DNA from: Oscillospiraceae bacterium
GTDB lineage: Bacteria > Bacillota > Clostridia > Oscillospirales > Oscillospiraceae
Assembly: GCA_017522015.1 (NCBI GenBank)
Contig: JAFXAW010000015.1
Location: 1-34,923 of the forward strand
Reading direction: 5' to 3'
DNA: 34,923 nt
Below the pieces are notes generated by a model. That model was given only the letters and a program-made list of their open reading frames with translations. It ran no database searches and was not told the DNA's origin. The translations under genes were made by a program, and so were the position numbers. This document shows, piece by piece, positions 1 through 7,858 of the stretch. Position 1 is the stretch's first letter. Every line of letters starts with the position of its first letter.

Positions 1-38
1 ATGCCGAGGCGCTTTTTGTCAAAAAAGGTGTATAGACA

Positions 39-302
39 ATGCGAATAAGCCATTTAGAACAAGCTTATATTCTCTGCTCCAACATCGTACCGCCTATGAA
101 CAATACCACAATAGTAAGCAGTCAGCTTCGCCACACATATATCACCAATCTGATATATGCCTCTGTCGATCCCAAAACTGTTCAGTACCTCGCAGGTCAC
201 GAGAACAGCAAAATTACGATGGACATCTACGCCAAGGTTAAGTATAATAAACCCGAACAGCTTTTGGCTGTTGTGAATACGGCGTTCGGTCAACCAGCCT
301 AA
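39..302 (+). pseudogene. Tyrosine recombinase/integrase, C-terminal remnant
   Basis: The readable part carries the end of a phage/transposon-type tyrosine recombinase catalytic domain: LRHTYITN (box II Arg), then LAGHENSKIT (the His of the GH motif), then MDIYAKV with the presumed nucleophile Tyr. A complete enzyme is 350-400 residues, but only about 87 are open here. The reading frame upstream (AEALFVKKGV, positions 3-32) also looks integrase-like and is cut by TAG at 33-35, so the ATG at 39 is probably not a true start. The His normally three residues before the box II Arg is Ser. I infer a decayed or frameshifted integrase; the gene also runs off the window edge, so a longer intact form outside cannot be fully excluded. 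Confidence 0.65.
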
Positions 303-325
303 CCAAGTTTGACTGGGTTTGTAAT

Positions 326-349
326 GGGTTAAATTAGGGGTTAAATTAG
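326..349. repeat. Tandem 12-bp direct repeat
   Basis: GGGTTAAATTAG occurs twice without spacer (326-337 and 338-349), starting 24 bases after the integrase stop. Short direct repeats next to an integrase can be arm-type recombinase binding sites, but that role is an inference. Confidence 0.6.
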
Positions 350-359
350 GAGAGCGATG

Positions 360-390
360 CCGAAAACCCTTGATACACAAGGGTTTTCGG
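360..390. repeat. Perfect 13-bp inverted repeat
   Basis: CCGAAAACCCTTG (360-372) and CAAGGGTTTTCGG (378-390) are exact inverted copies around a 5-base loop. There is no T-tract immediately after it on either strand, so it is less likely a terminator than a recombination or element-end structure associated with the upstream integrase remnant. Confidence 0.55.
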
Positions 391-481
391 GTTTGCGAGA
401 AGAAGTAGTACGGTCTCAAGGCCGCCCGTCGCGCTCCCCAGTTCTCCAAGCGCTAAACGCTGGAAATTATTTCTTCTATTC

Positions 482-514
482 AAAGAGCCACCCAATTTGG
501 GGTGGCTCTTTTTT
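482..514 (+). terminator. Intrinsic terminator
   Basis: A 12-bp perfect stem, AAAGAGCCACCC (482-493) with GGGTGGCTCTTT (500-511), closes a 6-base loop and runs into a T-tract. Confidence 0.85.
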
Positions 515-523
515 ACACAAAAT

Positions 524-556
524 AACCCGGAATTATCGCAATTCCGGGGTTTTTCT
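524..556 (+). terminator. Second intrinsic terminator in tandem
   Basis: AACCCGGAATT (524-534) pairs with AATTCCGGGGTT with one bulged G, followed by TTTTTCTTT. Together with the hairpin just upstream it insulates the BlaI/M56 genes from transcription coming from the left. Confidence 0.75.
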
Positions 557-642
557 TTAGCTACTCAAAAGGGCGCTCGGCGATGTGATTTGTCGGGCGC
601 TCCGTGCATTTTGAGGGCGCTGAGATCGGGTGAAAATCCATC

Positions 643-692
643 TTGACAAATAAGCTCTACACTTGTAGAATATAATTACACTACAATTGTAG
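643..692 (+). promoter_or_regulatory. blaI-like promoter with two BlaI/MecI-type operator dyads
   Basis: The -35 TTGACA (643-648) and -10 TAGAAT (666-671) are 17 bases apart. Two dyads of the BlaI/MecI type (core TACA...TGTA) are present: CTACACTTGTAG at 657-668, in the spacer and overlapping the -10, and the perfect palindrome CTACAATTGTAG at 681-692 just downstream. Binding of a BlaI dimer at these sites would block RNA polymerase, so the gene pair is probably autorepressed, as known for blaI/mecI systems. Confidence 0.85.
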
Positions 693-705
693 AGGGAGTG
701 ATTTG

Positions 706-1083
706 ATGCGTGATGCGATGCGGCGCCTGCCGGATGCGGAGCTGGAAGTTATGCAGGCGATCTGGGCCTGTGAGGCGCCGGTTGCAAGGGCTGAAATTGA
801 AGAAATCCTGTTCAAGACACATCCGATGGCTTTGACTACCTTATTGACGCTTTTAACCCGTTTGGCGGAGAAAGGATTTGTCCGGATTGAGAAGATTGGT
901 CGAAGTTCGCGGTATACTCCGCTTGTGAGTCAGGAAGATTACCTTTCTGCACAGAGCAGGCGTTTTGTTGACAAACTCTGCAGAGGCAACATATCCACAT
1001 TTGCCGCCGCTCTGTGCAACAGCGGTTTGACGAGGGAGGAACTGGCGCAGCTTCGCGAAATGCTGGAAAGGGGAACGCTATGA
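706..1083 (+). CDS. BlaI/MecI/CopY-family transcriptional repressor
   Basis: A 125-residue winged-helix protein matching the BlaI/MecI/CopY family in length and plan. The N-terminal part (PDAELEVMQAIW, then a helix-turn-helix through TLLTLLTRLAEKGF and the wing around RIEKIGRSSRYTPL) binds DNA; the C-terminal helices (SRRFVDKLCRG onwards) are the dimerisation arm that the cognate protease cleaves in the family. The start is put at ATG 706 because GGGAG lies 7 bases upstream; TTG 703 is too close. Its stop overlaps the next gene's start as ATGA. Two operator dyads lie in its own promoter. The regulated stress is unknown: no beta-lactamase or penicillin-binding protein gene is adjacent. Confidence 0.88.
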   Translation: MRDAMRRLPDAELEVMQAIWACEAPVARAEIEEILFKTHPMALTTLLTLLTRLAEKGFVRIEKIGRSSRYTPLVSQEDYLSAQSRRFVDKLCRGNISTFAAALCNSGLTREELAQLREMLERGTL

Positions 1084-2558
1084 TCCTGATCCGCGCGTTT
1101 TGGGCACTTTTCCTTGCGGGCTGTGTCGCCTATGGCTTCCATCGCTCGTGGAAATGGGAACACGGCGCGCCCCTGCCGGAGACGATCTTCGGTGATGATA
1201 AGCCGAGGACAAAAGATACTGCGGTTTGGCTGGACCCGTCGTTTCTTCCCGTTATTCTGCTGCTCATTCTGGTTTTGCTTGGCGCTATGGATGGCAGAGA
1301 CGGCGTGGAACGCTTTTTGTCCCTGTCATTGGACGTTATGTTTGTGATCAGCGTATATTTTCTGCTGCTCATCGTGCTGCTTCCGGTTTTCCGCAAATAT
1401 TTTTCTGCGCGCGCCTGCGCCACCATGTGGATATTGCCCGTGTTTATGTTTTGGCAGGCACATATTCTGCTTCGGAATGCACCGGTTCCGTCGATTGTGA
1501 TCTACATTCCCTCGAATGTACTTGAAGTCCTGTTTCTGATATGGGCCGCCGGTTTCGTTGTTGTGTTTGCAGGCAAGTATATCTCCCATTATATATTCCG
1601 TCACAGCGTGATGTCCGCCTCCACACCGGTCAAAGACCCGGAAACACTTGAACTCTTTGCGCAGGAATTGGAGCGGCTGGAATACTACCGTCCCGTCCGG
1701 CTGGTGATAAGTTCTGCAGTGACTGTGCCACTCTCTATGGGCAGAACGAAACGAAGCCGTGTGACTGTCCTGCCAAACCGGGAGTTCACGCAGCAGGAGC
1801 TGCGCTTCGTTTTTCGGCATGAGATTCACCATCTCCAGAGAGGTGACGTCAGCAATAAGGTGTTCTTTGCTTTCTGTCAGGCACTCTGTTGGTTTAATCC
1901 CTTGATTTGGATCGCCACCCGTAAGGCCAGCGATGATCTTGAGCTTTCCTGTGACGAGATCGTTCTGGAGGAAATGGATGAACATATGCGCAGACAGTAC
2001 GCAGCGCTGCTTCTGGACACCGCCGGTCGCTCCGGAGGCTTTACCACCTGCCTGTCCGCAGCGGCTGAAACCATGCGCTATCGGCTGAAAAATGTTGTGA
2101 CCGTTCGAAAGCGTTGGCCGGGAACGGTGCTGCTGTCTGTCGCCATGTTCCTTTGCGTGATGGCCTACGGCACGGTTGCTGTCAGTAACGATAGAGGAAC
2201 GGTAGCAGAGCTGATTACGGAATACCGCACGGCTGCGGATGTTCGGTCGGTCTTCTATCAGCCGGAGGGAGAAACCCGGCTTAGCGAAGTGCATGCCTGG
2301 GAGAGCGAGGCGCTGTTTTCCTATCTTACATCCCTTGAAGTGGAAAAACTCAGCAGCGCAAATGAGATCCATGATCTCGGTGGACAACGGGTTTCCGTGG
2401 TGCTCGATAAACACGGAACAATGCAGCTGATCTTCCATGATCGGTTTATCGAAGTGTATCATTATCATAATGGCGGCAAAACCGAATACTACTATCTGCG
2501 CTCTGCCCTTGACTGGGATGCAGTCACCGGATGCCTGGATTTGGAAGCGGAGCGGTAA
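1080..2558 (+). CDS. BlaR1/MecR1-like M56 membrane metallopeptidase
   Basis: A 492-residue membrane protein starting in the ATGA overlap with the repressor gene. About five hydrophobic segments lie in the first 190 residues, followed by a cytosolic zinc protease domain with FRHEIHHLQRGD (HEIHH at about residues 247-251) and the downstream acidic motif SCDEIVLEE typical of M56 peptidases. A final membrane segment (GTVLLSVAMFLCVMAYG) leads to a tail of about 120 residues predicted outside the cell. In BlaR1 this outer domain is a penicillin-binding sensor with SxxK; here the tail is much shorter and I see no such motif, so it likely senses something else. By family analogy it cleaves or triggers release of the adjacent repressor. 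Confidence 0.85.
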   Translation: MILIRAFWALFLAGCVAYGFHRSWKWEHGAPLPETIFGDDKPRTKDTAVWLDPSFLPVILLLILVLLGAMDGRDGVERFLSLSLDVMFVISVYFLLLIVLLPVFRKYFSARACATMWILPVFMFWQAHILLRNAPVPSIVIYIPSNVLEVLFLIWAAGFVVVFAGKYISHYIFRHSVMSASTPVKDPETLELFAQELERLEYYRPVRLVISSAVTVPLSMGRTKRSRVTVLPNREFTQQELRFVFRHEIHHLQRGDVSNKVFFAFCQALCWFNPLIWIATRKASDDLELSCDEIVLEEMDEHMRRQYAALLLDTAGRSGGFTTCLSAAAETMRYRLKNVVTVRKRWPGTVLLSVAMFLCVMAYGTVAVSNDRGTVAELITEYRTAADVRSVFYQPEGETRLSEVHAWESEALFSYLTSLEVEKLSSANEIHDLGGQRVSVVLDKHGTMQLIFHDRFIEVYHYHNGGKTEYYYLRSALDWDAVTGCLDLEAER

Positions 2559-2589
2559 AAGTGTTTTCTGCGAAAGAATCCAACATAAG

Positions 2590-2622
2590 AGCGCCCGGTG
2601 AGTTAACTTGCCGGGCGCTTTG
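2590..2622 (+). terminator. Probable terminator after the M56 gene
   Basis: AGCGCCCGG (2590-2598) pairs with CCGGGCGCT (2611-2619) around a 12-base loop. The following TTGTGTGATT is a poor T-tract, so termination may be partial and some transcription could continue into the XRE gene. Confidence 0.6.
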
Positions 2623-2753
2623 TGTGATTGTGGCACGGAGTATGTCATCCATGCTGCTGCGCAAGGATGTTTATCTTGAAAATCCCTGCGCAACAAATCA
2701 TTGCTTGACTTATTCATGCATTTCTTTCTATGATCGAGGCGAGGTGATGATGA

Positions 2754-3437
2754 ATGTCTATTTCGAATAACTTACGCCAACTCCGTTTGAATTCCGGCAT
2801 GACGCAGGAACAGGTCGCGGAAAAGATCGGGCTTACACGTCAGGCGCTTTCCAGCTATGAGTCCGGACGAACACGCCCGGATATCGACATGCTTGTGCGC
2901 TTGAGCGAAGTCTATGAAACGGATATTGACGGCATCGTTTACGGGCAGGATCGTGCGCTGAAATCCATGCGGATTCTCAAACGGGTTTCAATATTTCTCC
3001 ATGGGATCATAACGCTCTTGACGGTAATGAGCTCTGCCTTCCTTTGGAGCGCCAACCGGTTTTATGCAATACAACCGGGATTGGTTTCGGCAGGGGAGAA
3101 GATACTCCTTGAGACCCACGTTCGCTTAAGCACGGCCTGGAAGACTGTGGACGGTGTAATTCTGACCGTTGCATTTGTCGGTTTCTTATCGCTCCTGATC
3201 CTGTGTGCAGCGTGGAGATGCCGGATTCCGATGAGATCGAAGCTTATATATGCAGTATCTCTTGCAGCCGGTATCCTTGCGATTGCAGCGCTTTTTGGAA
3301 TAATCGACCCTGTATATGCGCCGATAAGCTATTTGATTACCCCGATATACGTAGTGGCAGAAATGCTTATTCTGTTTGCAATACATTTTGTGAGTGAATT
3401 TATTCAAAAGCGGCGCGGAAAAGGGAGCGAACACTAA
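2754..3437 (+). CDS. XRE-family regulator with four C-terminal membrane segments
   Basis: A 227-residue protein. Residues 3-60 form a Cro/C1-type helix-turn-helix (LRQLRLNSGMTQEQVAEKIG, then LTRQALSSYESGRTRPDIDML). The rest holds four hydrophobic stretches at about residues 77-100, 124-145, 155-180 and 187-210, suggesting a membrane-tethered DNA-binding protein. GAGGTGAT sits about 5 bases before the ATG. One-component regulators with this plan occur widely in Firmicutes next to stress or transporter genes; the signal is unknown. It lies 195 bases after the BlaI/M56 pair on the same strand and could be part of that envelope-stress response, but no operator dyad of the BlaI type was seen directly before it. 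Confidence 0.8.
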   Translation: MSISNNLRQLRLNSGMTQEQVAEKIGLTRQALSSYESGRTRPDIDMLVRLSEVYETDIDGIVYGQDRALKSMRILKRVSIFLHGIITLLTVMSSAFLWSANRFYAIQPGLVSAGEKILLETHVRLSTAWKTVDGVILTVAFVGFLSLLILCAAWRCRIPMRSKLIYAVSLAAGILAIAALFGIIDPVYAPISYLITPIYVVAEMLILFAIHFVSEFIQKRRGKGSEH

Positions 3438-3603
3438 GACGGATGATCCGTATGAAACTTGGAAATGATGGCCGGAATTACAGGCGTTACATTGCTTTAT
3501 GCGCAAAATGCACAGCGTATTGCGAAAAAGGTGCCTTGTTTTGCGCAGCTTCAACCAAAATACAAGAATATTAAAAATATTCATAAAATTATGAAAATAG
3601 GAC

Positions 3604-3632
3604 TTGATTATTCAATATATATGCATTATATT
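3604..3632 (+). promoter_or_regulatory. Promoter of the ABC importer operon
   Basis: TTGATT (3604-3609) and TATATT (3627-3632) are separated by 17 bases in a strongly AT-rich stretch, about 38 bases before the lipoprotein gene. AAAGGAGA at 3652-3659 is its ribosome site. No riboswitch fold was recognised in 3438-3600. Confidence 0.65.
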
Positions 3633-3669
3633 AGACCTGTAATTTAATTATAAAGGAGATCATCCAAAA

Positions 3670-4542
3670 ATGAAAAAGCTGATTGCTTTGCTGCTCGCGC
3701 TCGTCATGGTTTTTGCCATGTGCGCATGCGGCAATACCGAACCCGAGAAGGAACCCGAGAATGAGGCCAACAACGAATCTGCCAACACCAATGAAATCAC
3801 CACGCTGATTCCCGGCACGCTGACGGTTGCCACTTCTCCGGACTTTGCCCCCTATGAGTTCTATGCTCTGGACGAGGATGGCAACGCTGTTCTCGCCGGC
3901 TTCGAAGTCGCGCTTGCACAGTACATCGCGGATTACTGCGGTCTGAAGCTGGAAATCATCCCGATGGACTTTGACGGTACCCTCGCGGAGCTGCAGAAGG
4001 GTTCTGTTGACCTCGGCATGGCCGGTTACTCTCCCAAGCCCGAGCGTGAAGAGATCATGGACTTCTCTGATGTCTTCTACACCGGCGGTCAGTCCTTTGT
4101 CTGCCTGAAGGGCAACGAGGATAAGTTCAAGAGCCTGGAAGACCTCAACAATGCGGATCTCTCCGTTGGTGCGCAGGTTGGTTCCATCCAGGTTGACCTG
4201 GCGAATGAATTCTCTGCGGATGCGGACATCGTTGAGCTGGTTAAGGTTACGGACATCATCGCCGAGATTCTCGACGGTAAGCTGGACGGCGGCTACATTG
4301 AGACTGCTGTTGCCAAGACCTATGCCGTGAACTATCCGGATCTCTGCGTGGTTCTCGATGTGCCTTATGATGCAGAAGGCAGTGTCGTTGGCGTCAACAA
4401 GGGCAACGAAGCGCTCCTGAAGGCTGTCAATGAGGCGATCAACAAGGCTCTGTCCGACGGCAGCATGGATAAGTTCGTGGCTGAGGCCAACGAGCTCGCC
4501 GCCGGCGAAATCTACGAAGGCCTGCTCGAGTCCGAAGGCTGA
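3670..4542 (+). CDS. Amino-acid ABC transporter substrate-binding lipoprotein (family 3)
   Basis: A 290-residue lipoprotein: a signal peptide (MKKLIALLLALVMVFAM) ends in a lipobox with candidate lipidated Cys 18 or 20 (MCACGN), followed by an acidic linker rich in Glu and Asn (about residues 22-45). The mature domain has the solute-binding family 3 pattern: GTLTVATSPDFAPYEF, then GFEVALAQYIADYCGLKLEIIPMDFDGTLAELQKGSVDLGMAGYSPKPERE, and YIETAVAKTYA near the hinge. It delivers a polar amino acid or derivative to the permease encoded next. Its codons are strongly biased, as expected of an abundant binding protein. The ligand cannot be read from sequence. Confidence 0.92.
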   Translation: MKKLIALLLALVMVFAMCACGNTEPEKEPENEANNESANTNEITTLIPGTLTVATSPDFAPYEFYALDEDGNAVLAGFEVALAQYIADYCGLKLEIIPMDFDGTLAELQKGSVDLGMAGYSPKPEREEIMDFSDVFYTGGQSFVCLKGNEDKFKSLEDLNNADLSVGAQVGSIQVDLANEFSADADIVELVKVTDIIAEILDGKLDGGYIETAVAKTYAVNYPDLCVVLDVPYDAEGSVVGVNKGNEALLKAVNEAINKALSDGSMDKFVAEANELAAGEIYEGLLESEG

Positions 4543-4574
4543 TTTACATACCTGATTTGAGCTGTTCTTTTCAG

Positions 4575-4606
4575 TCCCTCTCCGCCGCATGGTGGAGAGG
4601 GATTGT
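4575..4606 (+). terminator. Hairpin between binding protein and permease genes (attenuator)
   Basis: TCCCTCTCC (4575-4583) pairs perfectly with GGAGAGGGA (4594-4602) but is followed only by TTGTTATC. Such a leaky hairpin after a binding-protein gene commonly lowers expression of the permease and ATPase or protects the upstream mRNA 3' end; that role is inferred. Confidence 0.6.
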
Positions 4607-4635
4607 TATCACGTTATTTGAAGGAGTGTAATGCC

Positions 4636-5475
4636 TTGTTCACTGCTGCAGGATTCAAGCGCGCGTTTGAATACATGACACTTTTTGAGCAGGGACTGGT
4701 CTGCACCGTCATGCTCTCGGCCTTTACGGTCATTTTTGGCTTTATATTGGCGCTCGTTCTTGCGCTGATGAGGCTTTCGAACATTTGTCCGTTTGCTTTT
4801 CTCAGAACGGACAGGGAGGGGCATCTGCGTGAGCAGGGCTTCCTCTTCCGGCTGAGCAAGTTTAATCCGATCAGCTTTGTTGCCTCGGTCTACGTTGAGG
4901 TTTTCCGCGCGACGCCTCTGCTCGTGCAGATCTTCATCGTTTATTACGTTGTGCTGGCGGATTTGCCGCTTCCGACGTTCAAGCTGTTTGGCATGATCCG
5001 CTTTAACCGCTTTATCCCCGGCGTTATCGCGCTGAGCATGAACTCCGGCGCTTATCTGTCGGAGATTATCCGAGCCGGCATCCAGTCCATCGACGGCGGT
5101 CAGACCGAGGCGGCAAGAAGCCTCGGCATGTCGCAGATGCAGAACATGCGCCACATCGTGCTGCCGCAGGCCATCAAGAACATCTTGCCTGCGATCGCAA
5201 ACGAGTTTGTCACGATCATCAAAGAGTCTGCCATCTGCTACACCATCGGCGTGCAGGAGATCATGTCGGCGGTTACGTCGATTCGTGGCGCGACGTTCCG
5301 CATCGCGGAGCCGCTCATCATCGCAACGGCGATTTACTTCTGCCTGACCTTCCCGACCAGCAAGATCATCGCGTACTTTGAAAAGCGTATGGGTGCCGGT
5401 GATAAGCGAAACGGCGGCGGAAGGAAGGCCAAAAAGGCTGCGGCCGCGCTTGCGAAAAGGAGGAACCAGCTGTGA
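4636..5475 (+). CDS. Amino-acid ABC transporter permease (HisM/GlnP family)
   Basis: An inner-membrane permease with the conserved EAA-type loop [31 protein letters not shown], which docks on the ATPase, and preceding motif [20 protein letters not shown], typical of polar amino-acid importers. A hydrophilic insertion around [20 protein letters not shown] separates the first membrane helices. The only good ribosome site is AAGGAG at 4621-4626; the in-frame start 9 bases downstream is TTG 4636, giving about 279 residues. The nearer ATG at 4631 is out of frame. The Lys/Arg-rich tail overlaps the ATPase start. It probably acts as a homodimer because only one permease gene is present. Confidence 0.9.
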   Translation: MFTAAGFKRAFEYMTLFEQGLVCTVMLSAFTVIFGFILALVLALMRLSNICPFAFLRTDREGHLREQGFLFRLSKFNPISFVASVYVEVFRATPLLVQIFIVYYVVLADLPLPTFKLFGMIRFNRFIPGVIALSMNSGAYLSEIIRAGIQSIDGGQTEAARSLGMSQMQNMRHIVLPQAIKNILPAIANEFVTIIKESAICYTIGVQEIMSAVTSIRGATFRIAEPLIIATAIYFCLTFPTSKIIAYFEKRMGAGDKRNGGGRKAKKAAAALAKRRNQL

Positions 5476-6245
5476 CAGATATATTGATCCGTGTCCGTGG
5501 CCTGAAAAAGTACTACAATCAGGGCGCGATCAAGGCGCTTGACGGCATTGATGCCGACATCAACAAGGGCGACGTGATCACAGTGATCGGCCCTTCCGGC
5601 GGCGGCAAGTCAACTTTCCTGCGCTCTCTGAACCTTTTGGAAGTGCCGACTGAGGGCAGCATCATCTTTAACGGCGTGGACATCACCAAGAAGAAAGAGC
5701 TCAATTCCGAGGGGAAAATGGTGAGGCTGGATCTGAATAAGCACCGCGAAAAGATGGGCATGGTATTCCAGCACTTCAACCTTTTCCCGCATCTTTCGAT
5801 TCTGGACAATATGACGCTCGCGCCGGTCAAGGTCAAGGGCATGAACAAAATCGAAGCGGAAGATAAAGCAATCGCTCTGCTGGAGCGTGTCGGGCTTGGG
5901 GATCGCGCAACCGCCTATCCCATCCAGCTCTCCGGCGGACAGAAACAGCGTGTTGCAATTGTTCGCGCGTTGATGATGGAGCCGGAAGTCATGCTTTTTG
6001 ACGAACCGACGAGCGCGCTGGACCCCGAGATGGTCGGCGAGGTTCTGGAGGTTATGAAGGAGCTGGCGGAAAGCGGCATGACCATGGTGGTCGTCACGCA
6101 CGAAATGGGCTTTGCACGCGAGGTTGGCAACCGAACTTTCTTCCTTTGCGAGGGCAAACTCATGGAAGAGGGTACACCGGATGAGGTTTTCAACAATCCG
6201 AAGAATCCAAGACTTCATGACTTTTTGAGCAAGGTGCTGTTATGA
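5472..6245 (+). CDS. Amino-acid ABC transporter ATP-binding protein (GlnQ/HisP family)
   Basis: A 257-residue ATPase that powers the importer. Walker A is GPSGGGKST (about residues 39-47), the Q-loop is [13 protein letters not shown], the signature is LSGGQKQR, Walker B is [14 protein letters not shown], and the switch His is in [12 protein letters not shown]. An insertion around [18 protein letters not shown] before the Q-loop is common in this subfamily. The GTG start overlaps the permease stop as GTGA, with AAAAGGAGG just upstream, and its stop overlaps the next gene as ATGA, so all three products are probably made by coupled translation. Confidence 0.94.
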   Translation: MTDILIRVRGLKKYYNQGAIKALDGIDADINKGDVITVIGPSGGGKSTFLRSLNLLEVPTEGSIIFNGVDITKKKELNSEGKMVRLDLNKHREKMGMVFQHFNLFPHLSILDNMTLAPVKVKGMNKIEAEDKAIALLERVGLGDRATAYPIQLSGGQKQRVAIVRALMMEPEVMLFDEPTSALDPEMVGEVLEVMKELAESGMTMVVVTHEMGFAREVGNRTFFLCEGKLMEEGTPDEVFNNPKNPRLHDFLSKVLL

Positions 6246-7696
6246 GCGAATTCAAAAAACAGATACTGGATTATATCGACGCTCACGCCAATGATTTCAT
6301 CGGCGTGAGCGATGCAATATGGGAATATGCGGAGCTTTCCTTAAAAGAATTCAAATCCGCTGCGCTGTACTGCGAGGTTTTGCGCAAGAACGGATTCACG
6401 GTGGAAGAAGGGCTTTGCGGCGTGCCGACGGCGTTTTCTGGCAGCTTCGGTTCGGGAAAGCCCGTGATCGGCATTTTGGGCGAGTTTGATGCGCTTTCCG
6501 GCTTGAACCAGACCGGCGGTGTGGCAGAGAAGATGCAGTTCCTGCCCGGCGGTGGCGGACACGGATGCGGGCACAATCTGCTCGGCGCAGGCTCGCTCGC
6601 GGCGGCTTTTGCGGTTAAGGATTATCTCGAAAAAACAGGGAAGTCCGGAACGGTTATCTATTTTGGCTGCCCTGGAGAGGAGGGCGGCGCCGGCAAAGCC
6701 TTTATGGCGCGCGAAGGTGCGTGGAAAAAGCTGGATGTGGCGATCACATGGCATCCTGCTGATGTCAACCGTGTGGTTTCCGGCTCCTGCCTTTCCTGCA
6801 TTCAAAAGGAGTATACTTTCCGCGGGATTGCTTCCCACGCTGCAGGAGACCCGGAGCGCGGACGCAGCGCACTGGACGCGGTTGAGCTGCTCAACATCGG
6901 GGTGCAGTATCTGCGCGAGCATATGCCGCAAACCGCGCGTGTGCATTACGCCATTACGGACGGCGGCGGCCTGTCGCCGAACGTCGTGCAGCCGACGGCG
7001 AGCGTGCTCTATATGGTCCGCGATCATCTGGTCGGCGAAGCGCTGAAACTTGAAAAACGTGTGGACAAGATTGCGAAAGCTGCCGCCATGATGACGGAGA
7101 CGGAGGTCTCTGTGCGCTTTATTGACGGATGCGCGAATACGCTTGCCAACAAGGCGCTTGAGGAACTGATGTACAGGAATATTGCGGAAGTACCCGTGCC
7201 GGAATACACGGCGGAAGAGCTTGACTATGCTGAGGCACTGGTCAAATCCTATGAGTCCGGCCCGCCGAGACCGCTTGCGCAGATTTATGCCAACGAGTTT
7301 GGTGACAATGAGATCGCCTTGATCAATGAGAAAACCGACGGCGGAAAGAAAGTCATCAACAATTTCCTGATGCCCTACAAATTCTCCAAAACGGTGGAAA
7401 TGGGCTCGACGGACGTTGGCGATGTGAGCTGGCAAACGCCAACCGTGCAGATCGATGCGGCTTGCCAGCCGAACGGTTCTCCCGGACATTCGTGGCAGAA
7501 CGTGTCCTGCGGAAGGAGCAGCATCGGCTATAAAGGCATGCTGTATGCAGCCAAAGCGCTTGCCTTCCTTGCAGCGGACATTCTGGAAGACCCGTCGCTG
7601 CTGGATGCGCCGAGAGCGGAATTTGAGAAAACGGTGAAAGCCGCAGGCGGTTACGACTGCCCCATTCCTCCCGACGCTGTGCCAACGGCGCTGTAA
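6242..7696 (+). CDS. M20 family amidohydrolase (AbgB-like aminoacylase)
   Basis: A 484-residue metal-dependent hydrolase very close in length to AbgB (p-aminobenzoyl-glutamate hydrolase B, about 481). Metal-site motifs are [10 protein letters not shown] (residues 103-112), [11 protein letters not shown] (142-151, with the catalytic Glu) and TWHPAD (169-174); [21 protein letters not shown] is the start of the lid/dimerisation domain; [10 protein letters not shown] carries a late conserved segment. M20D enzymes remove acyl groups or cleave amide-linked amino acids in the cytoplasm. The gene overlaps the ABC ATPase gene by ATGA, so the imported compound is probably its substrate: an N-acyl amino acid, dipeptide or aryl-glutamate conjugate. 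No AbgA partner is present; many family members act alone. Confidence 0.88.
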   Translation: MSEFKKQILDYIDAHANDFIGVSDAIWEYAELSLKEFKSAALYCEVLRKNGFTVEEGLCGVPTAFSGSFGSGKPVIGILGEFDALSGLNQTGGVAEKMQFLPGGGGHGCGHNLLGAGSLAAAFAVKDYLEKTGKSGTVIYFGCPGEEGGAGKAFMAREGAWKKLDVAITWHPADVNRVVSGSCLSCIQKEYTFRGIASHAAGDPERGRSALDAVELLNIGVQYLREHMPQTARVHYAITDGGGLSPNVVQPTASVLYMVRDHLVGEALKLEKRVDKIAKAAAMMTETEVSVRFIDGCANTLANKALEELMYRNIAEVPVPEYTAEELDYAEALVKSYESGPPRPLAQIYANEFGDNEIALINEKTDGGKKVINNFLMPYKFSKTVEMGSTDVGDVSWQTPTVQIDAACQPNGSPGHSWQNVSCGRSSIGYKGMLYAAKALAFLAADILEDPSLLDAPRAEFEKTVKAAGGYDCPIPPDAVPTAL

Positions 7697-7724
7697 ATGA
7701 ATAGCTAAAGCAAATGAAATAAAG

Positions 7725-7763
7725 AAATCCCCCGGAAATACAATGTTTTCCGGGGGATTTTTA
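7725..7763 (+). terminator. Terminator of the importer/amidohydrolase operon
   Basis: AAATCCCCCGGAAA (7725-7738) pairs with TTTCCGGGGGATTT (7747-7760), followed by TT. It is a strong intrinsic terminator just after the M20 gene. Confidence 0.88.
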
Positions 7764-7858
7764 TTTGCATTACTGTGCACTTATTCTCTGTGCTGTGCAC
7801 GTTTTAAGCTGCGCTGACGCGATGTTACGGAGAAATCCGTGTGTGGTGGGAGAAACAA

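Larger units (their letters stand above)
303..705. other. Gene-free stretch between integrase remnant and blaI-like gene
   Basis: About 400 bases without a convincing gene. It holds a tandem 12-bp repeat, a perfect 13-bp inverted repeat, two intrinsic terminators and the promoter/operator region of the BlaI-like gene, each listed separately. A short open frame over 357-560 runs through both terminator hairpins and is not believed. Confidence 0.6.

Noticed and set aside
357-560. Small open frame of 67 codons after the integrase remnant
   Set aside because: Passes through an inverted repeat and both intrinsic terminators and has no ribosome site.
671-676. TATAAT as the -10 of the BlaI-like promoter
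   Set aside because: It would be 22 bases from the TTGACA; TAGAAT at 666-671 gives the normal 17.
1326-2717. Minus-strand open frame (463 codons) opposite the M56 gene
   Set aside because: Runs across the M56 stop and terminator; His/Gln-rich antisense product without motifs.
4631-4633. ATG directly after the permease ribosome site
   Set aside because: Out of frame with the permease; leads to a 15-codon frame ending within the gene.
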